Positions 44,928 through 54,669 of a DNA stretch of 64,000 nt are shown here, in pieces. The notes below the pieces were generated by a model. It did not search any database and had not been told where the DNA came from. It was given only the letters and a program-made list of their open reading frames with translations. Source of the DNA: Usnea hakonensis (Eukaryota > Ascomycota > Lecanoromycetes > Lecanorales > Parmeliaceae); the NCBI GenBank assembly GCA_013423325.1, contig BLJB01000060.1, positions 62,001-126,000 on the forward strand, given 5' to 3'. Position 1 is the stretch's first letter; each line of letters opens with the position of its first letter. Position numbers and translations under genes: made by a program.

Positions 44928-45563
44928 ATGGCTCCTCAAAGAAAACAAGACGAACCCGAACCTCAAAATCCTCAAAGAAAGGGTTTCTCTGTAGGGCCAG
45001 CTAACCTCCCCGATGGCACCCATCGTCGGAAAGGTATTTTCTTCGCCATGCATGAAGAGCCATGGACTAATCTTCGCACAGTGCAAAAGATCAAGCAAGA
45101 TCTGATACGCAAAGCCAAAGTCAAGAAATCCTACAACAAGCTCAAAGAAAGGGAACCGCTCGATACGAAACCTTCCATATATTCGACCCCTCCAGAACCC
45201 TCTGCATCGCTAGAGCTACATCCTGAAAGACAGGCAATGCTCGATGATCCCAAGCCTGCATCGACCACACAAGAACAGGAAGATCCACACCAGCAGCTAC
45301 CGCGTCACAAGAAAGCGCCGCGCCCGAAAGCAGTGCCCTTCCGAAAGGAAGCTCTCCTGGCCCAGCAACGCAGAGAAGAAAACGAACGGCGTCGGAAGGA
45401 GTATGAGGAAGCCAGTCGGCAGCGGCAAGCGAAGATTGATGAGAGGGAGAGGTTCCGCAAAGCCATGGCTAAGGCGAGATCGGGGGGTAGGGATGGGCAG
45501 AGGAAGCTTGGGCGCGAGAGCAAGGTCTTGTTGGAAAAAGTGCAGAGGATGGTGGGATCTTGA
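44928..45563 (+). CDS. FYV7: rRNA-processing protein Fyv7
   Basis: Fyv7 is a small nucleolar factor for 18S rRNA maturation and 40S assembly. Exons 44928-45033 and 45082-45563 give 195 residues. The conserved N-terminal block is GFSVGPANLPDGTHRRK, joined by splicing to VQKIKQDLIRKAKVKKSYNK; the 48-base intron interrupts exactly this block, and skipping splicing would insert 16 residues without a stop. A long basic/charged helix follows (RREENERRRKEYEEASRQRQ) and ends in RESKVLLEKVQRMV. The upstream in-frame codon at 44868 is not supported by the family start, so MAPQRKQ at 44928 is used. Confidence 0.9.
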   Translation: MAPQRKQDEPEPQNPQRKGFSVGPANLPDGTHRRKGIFFAMHEEPWTNLRTVQKIKQDLIRKAKVKKSYNKLKEREPLDTKPSIYSTPPEPSASLELHPERQAMLDDPKPASTTQEQEDPHQQLPRHKKAPRPKAVPFRKEALLAQQRREENERRRKEYEEASRQRQAKIDERERFRKAMAKARSGGRDGQRKLGRESKVLLEKVQRMVGS

Positions 45564-46432
45564 TCTGGTGATGATATTATCCGGTTGAAAGTTTTCGGCC
45601 CCTCCCGTTTTTCGACACAGCCATACACATCTTTTCGCTGCCGGCTTCCCGTCTACGACTCTTAGTTGAGTGCACTACAAGGGTGCTTTGGATCACTTTG
45701 GGTCGACATCGATCTGCCGGACGATAGTCCGGTTTGAGAAAGCTGTGTAAGTCTCCGTTTTCCGCTGCGGTCGCCTAGATCCTCTCGTCCTTGCTTGCCA
45801 GCTCACACATGTTAAGAAAGCTGCTCTTTAAGGGGCATTCTTCCTAGGGAATTTCCAGGTCAATGAGTGCGATCTACATGATCTGGAAGTCTGTGGCTCC
45901 TTGGATCTTCTATGATATGAGGTCCGACTGTCAGGAGGACAGTACCCCAATGATCTGGCTCTCGGCTGGCAATTCTTGCTACTCTATCAGTCTACATGTA
46001 TGAGAAAATCGTATAATGGTCAGTAATCGACCAATGACCTGAGTCGATACAAGAGCGTGGAGATGGTATGATCCTTAGGCCTGCCAGACCCTCATACTAT
46101 ACGATAAAGTATGAATAGAAGCCTCGGTCAACGTCACCGCTTAAGTCTCTGATCTGTTTCAAGGCATGCTTTTCCTTCGCACAAGTATTTGTTCTTTACT
46201 TTTTGCCCTCTTTTTTATGTTGGAAGACGAGAAAATCCCAGTCAAGATCTACTCTGCAGCTTCCTGAAGATAAAAATTGCATCCTCTTGATTCGAACCAA
46301 TCCTCGAAACACAGCTACCAAATCTTGTTCACCAATATGCCATCCCACTACATCTCACAAAAATTTAATTGGACTTAACGTAATAACGTAATAAACATCC
46401 GATCAAACTCTTCATTCTTCATACACGCACTA
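45564..46432. other. Intergenic region downstream of FYV7
   Basis: No coding frame or RNA gene recognised. Ordinary composition, with short AT-rich parts near 46350-46400. Confidence 0.4.
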
Positions 46433-47051
46433 TCATAACCCCCATACGGCCCAATAATATCCGCACACTGTCCCCGCGGCTCGACCAACATCCAACCAAT
46501 ATCCCACGTCCTGATCGATTCCGCCTCCTCGAATCTCTACGACGAGGTCATACTCGTTGTAATCTCTGGATACTGGAAGACTGAGAATGTCGTCGGCACT
46601 GTCGGTGTGAAATTCGTCGGCGGTGTGATCGATGGGGAGGCGAGGGATGGCGCCTGTACGCCAATTTGCCCATACAGATTTCGTACACAGCCAAGGTCGG
46701 AGCTCGCCAATGCTGGTTCTCCTTTTTGGCGCCAATCGTGTGAAAGGTGTTGATGCGGATGCTATTCAAGGCTCGAAGAGAGTGGTTGCTAGGATCTATA
46801 TCAGTACCTGCTTTCCTATACGAGGGGCTGATCTGACACAAAGCAGCCCAGCAGCCGCCGACGAGCTCGGGCCCTAGGATGAACTTTGCAAGGTACTTGA
46901 AGGTGACGATAATTGGGGTGCCTGAAGCAGAGAACGGAGAGTTTTCCATCGTGTCTGCGGTTGGGAGCAACGGGACGAGTGTATCGAACATCAATTTACT
47001 CCGTCCCTTTCGGGCTGCGGGAGAGATATGAAATGGAGGCAAGCCCCACAC
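46433..47051 (-). pseudogene. Third copy of the secreted repeat domain, broken or spliced
   Basis: Beyond the stop of the secreted protein, another copy of its domain is visible in shifted frames: FSASGTPIIVTFKYLAKFIL matches the start of domain 2 (IPGTPFILNFRFFGAAIPI); SIRINTFHTIGAKKENQHWR matches SVRITVSTYTLTTMTWTQLS; and SRDYNEYDLVVEIRGGGIDQ matches the end of the unit. The frame changes once between about 46730 and 46900. It could be extra exons of the upstream gene (a CTCTCCCGCAG acceptor lies just before 47030) or a decayed duplicate. The homology is seen directly; its status is unresolved. Confidence 0.5.
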
Positions 47052-47976
47052 TGCCCCGGCCTATGAATAAAACGTCGCAGGCCAAGACCTGGTAATACCC
47101 CGGTGTCCCCATCATGAATCCATACATTCCACCCAAGACCGACGACAATTGGGTCCAGGTCATGGTCGTCAGAGTATACGTACTTACCGTGATACGAACG
47201 CTCTGTAGGAAGTATTCGAACCCGACGCGAGGGATAGGCGCATCGGGATCCCGGGCTAGAAAGCCAAGAATCTGCGAATGAGCTCCTTCAAAGGCTGCCG
47301 AGACATTCGAGATGGGGATGGCAGCGCCAAAAAATCTAAAATTAAGGATAAAGGGGGTGCCTGGAATGGGATAAAATATGTTGTTTACCGTCGGTGTGTA
47401 TAGCGAAGGATCTGTAGCGCTCAACAAGAGTCCTGTACGATTTAGATTGGTCAGGTTGGCCAGCGTCGAATGTCCGGACCCGAGCCCGCGGAGAGGGCGA
47501 TAAGAAACGAGGCCATCTCCTATGACTGTTTCACCTTGAATAATCTCGAATGACAACTCTTGCATATGCGGCGGGCCGGTTCCCAAATCACCATTCATGA
47601 AACTGGCAGCCTGACGCAGTACAGAGTCGAGTTGCTGCCATGTCACTTGATGGCGCGGAGCGCCGGTAACGCCAATCTGAACACTGCCGCCAACAGGACG
47701 AAATTGAAAATCATTACCCGGGATACGGCCGTCGGGTTGGTTTTGGAGAAAAGGGTGGATCCTGGTTATGGCGCCGTTGAAGGCGGCGTTGACAGCAGGG
47801 GATGGAATTCGGGAACCGTGAAGGTCGAATATTAGTTTGAGAGAGCTTGGCGAAGGAAGGAATGCTGAGTCGGTGAGATTAAGTAAAGAGTTGGACGGGT
47901 AAAGCGCCGTCGTCGGAATGGCGAGGAGTGTTTTGAAAAAAAGCGTGAAAAGGGCACAGAGGGTGTACGAGTACAT
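46996..47976 (-). CDS. Secreted protein of two repeated domains, function unknown
   Basis: The open frame has 326 residues. A signal peptide is clear (MYSYTLCALFTLFFKTLLAI). Two copies of one domain follow: in copy 1 IPSPAVNAAFNGAITRIHPF, RIPGNDFQFRP, SVQIGV, VTWQQLDSVLRQAASFM and SFEIIQGETVIGDGLVSY; in copy 2 IPISNVSAAFEGAHSQILGF, PIPRVGFEYF, SVRITV, MTWTQLSSVLGGMYGFM and ACDVLFIGRGSVGLASISY. Asn-x-Ser/Thr glycosylation sites are present (NLT, NVS). I do not recognise the family. The true 3' end may lie further on, because a third domain copy follows immediately in another frame. Confidence 0.72.
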   Translation of the reverse strand: MYSYTLCALFTLFFKTLLAIPTTALYPSNSLLNLTDSAFLPSPSSLKLIFDLHGSRIPSPAVNAAFNGAITRIHPFLQNQPDGRIPGNDFQFRPVGGSVQIGVTGAPRHQVTWQQLDSVLRQAASFMNGDLGTGPPHMQELSFEIIQGETVIGDGLVSYRPLRGLGSGHSTLANLTNLNRTGLLLSATDPSLYTPTVNNIFYPIPGTPFILNFRFFGAAIPISNVSAAFEGAHSQILGFLARDPDAPIPRVGFEYFLQSVRITVSTYTLTTMTWTQLSSVLGGMYGFMMGTPGYYQVLACDVLFIGRGSVGLASISYLSRSPKGTE

Positions 47977-48796
47977 CTGTGAGAACCGGGGGTTGATAGA
48001 CCGATACTGCGTTCTTGATGATGAAGCTTAGAATGCTCTTGTTTATTTTTTCCCCGAAAAGAATTCAATCTTCGAAGAATTGTCTAGCGATTTGCGACTT
48101 GCGATTATCGTGCCACTCACATAGTAGCACGAGTAGCTCCGGATCAACAATGGCGTAAAGAATGCGACATGCGAACATCGGAATCACCAAATTCCACATG
48201 AACAATGAGATGTTAGGGCTAGAGATGAGCGCAAGAGATACTACTTCACCTGATACACCACCACCATTGAGCGGACGAGACCTCACGTGTCTCAAGGAAT
48301 TGCCTTCCCCATTCCCAATGTATCTCACTTGCCAATCCTGCCATGCAAGGCTCTCCAATAATTGTCCTGGGTACTGGCTGAGCGCTGAGATAGCGGGCGT
48401 TGCAATTAGGTGTACGTTGAAGCCATTCGTCGATTGGCTCATGGCCTTGGCATGCAGCATGCAGCATTCAGCCTGCCTTTGCCTCGTTCTCGCAGCCTTC
48501 ATTTTGAGCCTCAAAAGTGGAAGCCAGAGTGTCGGCCGCTACACCACAAAACCAAGCAGCACTCCATGCAGTCTTCTTTCATCTCAAAGGAAGTCTGTTG
48601 GGATACGACGCATCACCTCTCAACACACGAATTAACGCATGCTCAGAATCGGTCTTGGTAGAGCTTTCACAGGGAGTAGTTCTTTCTACATTGTCAGACA
48701 ATTAACCCTATAGCCTTGCCTGGTTTCCAAAAAAAAGTCTGCATCACTCAGCCTCGTCAAGTCTGGCAACTGCCGGTGCCACTGACACTGCCACAA
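47977..48796. other. Intergenic region before the first family-X membrane gene
   Basis: Holds divergent promoters for the secreted-protein gene (minus) and the membrane gene (plus). Overlapping small frames at 48065-48705 on both strands have no recognisable content; an upstream non-coding or short first exon of the membrane gene cannot be excluded. Confidence 0.35.
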
Positions 48797-50185
48797 ATGG
48801 AGTTCGACAGACTAAGAAGTCAATGGGATCATCCCAGCGGTATCTTCTCATTACTCATGATCGTGCGTGGGGATGTGATACAGCAAGCGGTCGCCCAATT
48901 GGCCGGCAGTCCTTACTTCATCACGCCTGTTGCATTCTCCTTTGGCTGGGTGAGCTACACTGTCAGCGCATTTTTCTCGGCCATTGGAGATGGCAAATTG
49001 ATGCCTGATGTTGATTTTCCATCCATTGTCATAGGTGTCGGGGAAGGCCATCAACGCCAGAATGAGTCTTGGGTTCTTGCGCGTCTTCTTCGTGATTGGG
49101 AGAAACTCGTCGAGTACGATTACCCGAATCCAGCCCTTGTGGTTACCATCTTTCGAGTTTCAGGCGGCGCAAGAAGTGAGGGAGAAGAGAGGCCAAACCT
49201 TGATCTAGAAGGAAATAAGAATCCAAGAGCCGATCCAGGTCCAAGGGTGCCAGGGGTTCCAGAGTTAGACCTCCAGTGGTATACAGGCTGGTTGGTAATA
49301 ATTGTTCAGCTCGTCATCGCCACAGTCGCTGGCATTGTTCACAAGTTATGGCTCACAATGACTGTTATTTTCGGGGGTACAATTCTTTGCCTCGCAGGTG
49401 GTGTCCTTCCTCAGTTGAAGGAGGAAAAATGGTCGTGCCGCAAGCTAGAGGACAACACTCCGGTTGGTGGCTCGCCGAAGCAGAAGACGACCATTTTGAC
49501 ACAAGGAAATGGCTACAAGCACGTCATGATTATTCACAGCGTCGGTAGAGGACTGGACTTAGAAGACTTGGCGACGGGAAGGCTGAAACGTCATCGAAGC
49601 ACCTTGCCATGTCTCCTCGTCCTGACAATCTTTTGGTTGACCCTCTTATTGCTGGTGGGAGGTTTCTCAGAGAATACCTGGTGTTTGGTGGCGGTGGGCA
49701 CTCTTGGTATGGCGCAGAACATGTTCGCAGCTGGACATCACCGGGCGTTAAGCACGACAGGTATACATCTCGACAAGCCAAACATTGTCCTTCCTGATCG
49801 TCCTCACAAATTTCAGGGTAAAGAGGTGTCCAACAAAGTTTTCCAGGTCTTAAAGAAAACAGAAGTTGAGATGAGTGAGAAATACGGTGTGGATAGGGCA
49901 GGGATTGCGTTGTTACCAGTGTTCTTCCCCAATGGTCTGAGACCAGATGAGGAACGATGGCGTGACCAGCAGCTAGCGAAGTACACGCGAAAGGCCGAGA
50001 ATTACGACTCTCCGGTGCAACAACCGCTCAGCCAAGCACAAACACTCATCCAACGACGTACTGACGATTCTGCTCATGAGGGACCAGATACAGAGGGAAG
50101 TGTGTCGAATCAAGGATCCCAGCGCCGTAAACACAGCTTGGAAGAGCCGCCGGGGTTAAACATCAGTTCTCCAGACTCTGTTTGA
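48797..50185 (+). CDS. Multi-pass membrane protein, paralogue 1 of a fungal family
   Basis: A single exon of 462 residues from the ATG at 48797; the open frame extends upstream only through a non-ATG codon. Shared family motifs: RGDVIQQAVAQLAG, AFSFGWVSYTVSAFFSAIGD, GKLMP, QNESWVLARLLRDWE, then membrane pairs YTGWLVIIVQLVIATVAGIV and LWLTMTVIFGGTILCLAGGV, followed by ILTQGNGYKHVMII, GRGLDLEDLATG and ENTWCLVAVGTLGMAQNMFA. The tail is charged (LFFP-like FFPNGLRPDEERW). The paralogue at 54670-55896 has the same motif order. Family found in filamentous ascomycetes, without a known function. Confidence 0.78.
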   Translation: MEFDRLRSQWDHPSGIFSLLMIVRGDVIQQAVAQLAGSPYFITPVAFSFGWVSYTVSAFFSAIGDGKLMPDVDFPSIVIGVGEGHQRQNESWVLARLLRDWEKLVEYDYPNPALVVTIFRVSGGARSEGEERPNLDLEGNKNPRADPGPRVPGVPELDLQWYTGWLVIIVQLVIATVAGIVHKLWLTMTVIFGGTILCLAGGVLPQLKEEKWSCRKLEDNTPVGGSPKQKTTILTQGNGYKHVMIIHSVGRGLDLEDLATGRLKRHRSTLPCLLVLTIFWLTLLLLVGGFSENTWCLVAVGTLGMAQNMFAAGHHRALSTTGIHLDKPNIVLPDRPHKFQGKEVSNKVFQVLKKTEVEMSEKYGVDRAGIALLPVFFPNGLRPDEERWRDQQLAKYTRKAENYDSPVQQPLSQAQTLIQRRTDDSAHEGPDTEGSVSNQGSQRRKHSLEEPPGLNISSPDSV

Positions 50186-50481
50186 ATAGTTCAATGACAA
50201 CCCTACGGCCTTTCGCCAGAGTGTCTGAGCGGCCACTTTCGGGAGGGAAAAAGAGACTTGATGCCGCAGTCTCTGATCTCACACCTATTAATATCGCTGC
50301 GTCTGTACCTTTCAAAGCAAGCCTGGCTTGGTGACTTTTTCGTGGGATGCATGCTATCGACTGTAGTTCTCCTCTCTTACCGCGTTCTTCAAATTTCTCA
50401 ACGTCAAGCTTATCTTCTTCTTCTTCATAAGCACCGAAGGGTTTGTTAGTAACTAAGAAAACATTTCATTCAAACTTAATC
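50186..50481. other. Short intergenic region
   Basis: Converging ends of the membrane gene and the next minus-strand frame. A hydrophobic short frame at 50258-50449 (plus) has no further support. Confidence 0.3.
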
Positions 50482-51066
50482 TCAAACCCTTGCCCGATCC
50501 ATCTTCGCGTGTGGTGAGTATTTTCGTAGTGGATGTCTTAGTCTCGGTGGAAGAAATCGAAAACAGAGCTGCGCAAACTTCGTACGTATCCAATGGCTGC
50601 GACACCATATATTTTCTGCGGAGACTCTTGTTGCTGTCTCTGTCACAAGTGCTATACCAAGAAATCTTGCGAAAAACATTGGTTGAGCCAAGAAGCCAAC
50701 AAGAATGAGCATAGCCCCAAGAAGGAGTATTGGGACTAGTATCCACTGCGGCTTGTATTGGATGGTGAAGGGCCTCGAGACATTGCGTGGATTGGGCTCT
50801 GAGGCCGCAAATGTTGCAGACCATTCCCTATATTGATCCTCGAGTAATAGACGGTGGATGAAGCCAAATTCCAGGCTCGCCAACAAAATTATCCTCATTG
50901 CCCATGCGAACAATATCAGGAGTATCGGCATAACGAGTCCTTGAAGGTGACCTATGGCAATCTGGTGTTCGCTATTAAGTGCTGTTTTTGCCGCGGCGAC
51001 CAACACCAGAAACCAGATCACGTTGATCAAGTGAGCTACAAATATATCCCAGGGTAATGCGATCAA
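50482..51066 (-). CDS. Membrane-anchored frame: 3' exon of the HET gene or separate gene
   Basis: The frame of 194 codons starts with a non-ATG codon, so it is probably a 3' exon. It carries several membrane segments: FVAHLINVIWFLVLVAAAKT, GLVMPILLILFAWAMRIILL and WILVPILLLGAMLILVGFLA, then a short basic tail. It lies directly downstream of the HET-domain gene on the same strand, and the gap between them (51067-51201) is part intron: a donor GTACGT at 51201 and an acceptor ending at 51136 are seen. The remaining frame offset could not be solved by hand. If joined, the HET protein would have a membrane anchor at its C-terminus. Confidence 0.5.
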   Translation of the reverse strand: MIALPWDIFVAHLINVIWFLVLVAAAKTALNSEHQIAIGHLQGLVMPILLILFAWAMRIILLASLEFGFIHRLLLEDQYREWSATFAASEPNPRNVSRPFTIQYKPQWILVPILLLGAMLILVGFLAQPMFFARFLGIALVTETATRVSAENIWCRSHWIRTKFAQLCFRFLPPRLRHPLRKYSPHAKMDRARV

Positions 51067-51154
51067 GGCCTTGCCCTTTAGGAAATCTAAGTGCTTTCAT
51101 TCTGTCATACTTAGGGACATACCATGTTTCCAAGCCTGTTCCGTAAGTCAAATC

Positions 51155-53641
51155 TTATAAAAGTAACACGTGAAATTTGTAATGAGATCCAATTAACGTA
51201 CCACAGTCAAGAAAAACCGTTGCCTGAGAGTCGACTTTTTGACCGTCCAGCGGGCAAGTCTCAGTGCTATTTGTCAAGGGACTCCCCTTTTCGCGTGGGT
51301 TAACGGCGACTGTGTAGACAACAGAGCAGTCGTAAATCAATTGATAGTCTTTTCCATGACTGATTCTTGACACTACAAAGCGCGCACCAATCTTCTCAGA
51401 ATCCCTCCCCAACGAAGGTGGGGCAGCATGATCAGCGAAGATGTAGCATATTGTCTTCTTTTGAGGGGACTCGTGGTCCTCTGGATACTCATCTCTCATA
51501 GGTCTTACCTTGAAGACGCGGGCGGGCACTACTGAGCTATCGCTGATGTAGATATCGTGGTGAGAAAGGCCTTGCTGGACAACATAGGCGTCGAAGTTTC
51601 CACGGTTTGAGAGGGAGAAAAGACCGCTGCTTTCATCTCTGATGATTCGGCCATAATCAGGAGAGATGCGCCCTGAGGGATACTGTGGCATCCATCGATT
51701 CTTATAATTATCTGCATTAGATCCCAGATGTGGTAGAAAGAGCAACGACATAGGCAGAGATGCTTGCGTTCGAAGAATGGCCTTCATGCGCTCAGAATGG
51801 TCCAGGGCCAAAATTTCTTTAGGGTCCAAGCCAAGTAGAATGGCAAAGATAGCATGTAAGTCTTCTGTCCTCGTGGTCACGCGCTGACTCAATTCCTGCC
51901 AAACACGGATAAAATCCAGCATTTCATCTTCTGCGATAGAATCTAATCTCTTGTCCGTTATGGGCCAAAGCCTCTCGACGAATGAGATAGCCTCCAATTC
52001 CATTTCACATTCGTCGTTCCAAAGGACTCTGTGCAGTTTAACAGATCTCTCAATATCGCTATCTCTTCTGTAATCTAGAACAGGCTCGTAGAGCTCACCA
52101 CTGAGGGCGAACACCAAGTCTCGCGAGAGCCGAGCTTCTTGGTAAGTCCAACAGCGAGTCATCCAAGAGGAAGAGAGCATATGGACACGTTTTTCAAGCA
52201 CAGACATCCCGAATGTCGTGATGTTTTGAACTTCAGGATCTAGGACCAGGACGTTGTCTGCGCCTGAGTAAATGAAATCCATTTTGCCTATTGCTTTACG
52301 TCGCACAGGCTTATACTTTGAGCCGACTGGAATGCACAAAGTGTCCATCCAGAAAATCAAGGGACTTTTCGGCTTGGCCTCTGCTGATCTATATGGAAGC
52401 CACGAATGAATTCGAGAGCCTACGAGTCTAGCATAACGAGATCGAAACTTAGTCCACCATCTGGCGATATGGACTCCCTCGTTCCATATGCTTTTACTAG
52501 AAATCGCTTTCTCCTGGCACAGCAGTAATTGCGCCTTGATCCGACTCAATTGGCACTGTGGCAACTCGTTCAATAGTGGATTTCCAAGACCACCGGACCA
52601 CACATGCGAAATGGCAGTATACGGTAGTTCGAACGCGGATTCGCGGACTTCTAGCTGGGCGTTACCCGGTGAAGGTTCTGTGATTTGTATCATGGGCGTT
52701 TTTCCATCCACAATTAAGGAAACTATCTTCTCGGTATCTGCGCCTGTAGAGCTGCATTGGCAATTGTCCGTAGTATGTCTTGTCCTGTAAAATCGCTCGT
52801 CTACATTATTCGCATTGCAGTGTTCCGTGTCGCACACCTCATGGCCCTTTGCTTGTTTGTACTTGGGTATTGCCGCGATATAGTTTGCCATCGCCACCGA
52901 GTAGCGCTTGAGATATATGTCAGTCCAATACGGGCAATTACCGCCCAAGAGCATACGGCTCCTTAGGAGGTTACTTTGTGAGAGCGAAGGATCTGCGCGG
53001 TCTCGTGATAATTCAGGCAGACAATTTATCATTGCATTGCGCAAAGACCACGTAAGGGCCTTGATTGAAAGTGTGACTTCTGGATTGTTTGGAAGCTTTG
53101 AGTCGAGAGTCTGGCTCTGATCTTCGGCTTCCACAACGCAATCAAGTACCCTCGAATCGAGAGGCGGTTCGACTTTATCCAGTAGATTTCTCATGACCCG
53201 TGTAGATGAGTAATGATTGAGAAGGCGAAGAAGGAGGCGCATGTAGATAGTGTACCTTGTACTGCTTACAAAGAAGCTTTGACTAGCGAAGACAGAACGC
53301 TCAAGCGACCACGCACGGGCCAAAGCTGGGAGCCTCTCTGTAGACAGCAGAGTCCGACAGGTCTCGAGGTCATATCTGAGGAAGGCCTGCCGATCGAATT
53401 TCTCACCCAAAAATTCTTGCAAGACTCCAAAATAGAGCCATGACTGAGCACGGCTGGCAGCGAGACCAGCTTCGCAGTCATACCAGTGGATTATCTGGTC
53501 GCCCTGATGTTCCTTGGTCCAACCTACACGGGCAGGGAAGTCCTGGAATCCTAAGCCATCATAAGATTCCACATCTCGTGAGATATCAAGAATTTCGATA
53601 GGAGGAAGTAGAGGCTCCTTCGGATAGGGTAGATGATCCAT
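51155..53641 (-). CDS. HET-domain (heterokaryon incompatibility) protein
   Basis: The open frame has 828 residues. HET domains trigger programmed death or growth arrest after fusion of unlike hyphae, and some act in innate-immunity-like sensing. The domain is clear in the middle: YTAISHVWSGGLGNPLLNEL, then FWMDTLCIPVG, RRKAIGKMDFIYSGADNVLV, and SSWMTRCWTYQEARLSRDLV. The N-terminal 330 residues are not a recognised NACHT or repeat domain. The frame ends with TVFLDCG at a GTACGT donor (51201), so the gene probably continues into the membrane-spanning exon downstream. The CDS likely stops earlier than 51155 if the donor is used. It sits between two members of one membrane-protein family. Confidence 0.85.
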   Translation of the reverse strand: MDHLPYPKEPLLPPIEILDISRDVESYDGLGFQDFPARVGWTKEHQGDQIIHWYDCEAGLAASRAQSWLYFGVLQEFLGEKFDRQAFLRYDLETCRTLLSTERLPALARAWSLERSVFASQSFFVSSTRYTIYMRLLLRLLNHYSSTRVMRNLLDKVEPPLDSRVLDCVVEAEDQSQTLDSKLPNNPEVTLSIKALTWSLRNAMINCLPELSRDRADPSLSQSNLLRSRMLLGGNCPYWTDIYLKRYSVAMANYIAAIPKYKQAKGHEVCDTEHCNANNVDERFYRTRHTTDNCQCSSTGADTEKIVSLIVDGKTPMIQITEPSPGNAQLEVRESAFELPYTAISHVWSGGLGNPLLNELPQCQLSRIKAQLLLCQEKAISSKSIWNEGVHIARWWTKFRSRYARLVGSRIHSWLPYRSAEAKPKSPLIFWMDTLCIPVGSKYKPVRRKAIGKMDFIYSGADNVLVLDPEVQNITTFGMSVLEKRVHMLSSSWMTRCWTYQEARLSRDLVFALSGELYEPVLDYRRDSDIERSVKLHRVLWNDECEMELEAISFVERLWPITDKRLDSIAEDEMLDFIRVWQELSQRVTTRTEDLHAIFAILLGLDPKEILALDHSERMKAILRTQASLPMSLLFLPHLGSNADNYKNRWMPQYPSGRISPDYGRIIRDESSGLFSLSNRGNFDAYVVQQGLSHHDIYISDSSVVPARVFKVRPMRDEYPEDHESPQKKTICYIFADHAAPPSLGRDSEKIGARFVVSRISHGKDYQLIYDCSVVYTVAVNPREKGSPLTNSTETCPLDGQKVDSQATVFLDCGTLIGSHYKFHVLLL

Positions 53642-54669
53642 CGATTTTTGATGTTGAGAACAAGGCAGGTCACCCAGGACCAGCAGGCAGTGCTGGATGC
53701 ATCATCCTGCTAGTCCCACCGGAAAAAGGGTGGATTTTCCCTCAGTGGTGTCTATGGAAGACATTCCCATATGATCTAGTGCCTCAAACAGCATTCAACC
53801 GCAGTCGACTTTTATAGAGAAATTAGAATTTTTTTGCGTGGATGAAGCAAGAGAATCTGATGCGCCAAGTCTTAGGCAACAAGATAAGGTATCTTACCTC
53901 TCCTCTTCAGGCATCTCCAGACATTTACAAACGATCAAGTATTGATAAACTGGGAAGCTTACGTGCAAAATAGGGCGTGTGAGGAAAGGGATTGCATATG
54001 ATTATGATTGAGCTGCGAAACGGGGCATCTGGACCGTTGGGCTGCATAAGTTATAACAGGCTACAGTGCGAACAGCCGCACAATGTCAATAATTATACAA
54101 CATAAGTGTAAGTGAAGTATATATGTACCAACAGATAAGCTATGGACAAAGTAATATTATACGAAATATTATATATAGTGCTTTGTCTCTAAATTGAATG
54201 GCTGCAGGAATATCATGCTCTTACTACGGACAGCCTTGGCATGTCTCCATGTTCCAATATCAGTACAATCGTAGAGTAGCTTTGGTGACACATGACCTTG
54301 TCCCCGTGAAGAGCATGACTCCCAGTCCCGCCAAAGGTCCCAAGTCATCCAAGTTGTTACTATCGTGCATGTCTGTCCCAAAATGTTATCGCCATTATTC
54401 GCAAGGCAATGAGTTGTGACCGGCAATCTTACAATCCTATATTTTCTTTCGAATTTCAGATCTGCCTTAGAAAAGAGATTTCGGCACGAAAACCTCCGCT
54501 GCAAGTTGCTGATCGAAGTGCACTGTACTGACAGCATCAAGATCTGGATGCTCTGTAGGCAGCACCCAAGTTCTATGTAGTTCTACGACCCCACAGAACA
54601 CGGGCAATTGAGGATGGAACCACGTTGTACATATCGTTGAGTCGCTTTGTAAGAATATAGCGGGGTCGT
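53642..54669. other. Intergenic region between HET gene and paralogue 2
   Basis: Contains the HET promoter and the 3' end of the second paralogue. An AT-rich patch (about 54080-54200) is noted. Small minus-strand frames at 54169-54673 are unsupported. Confidence 0.35.
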
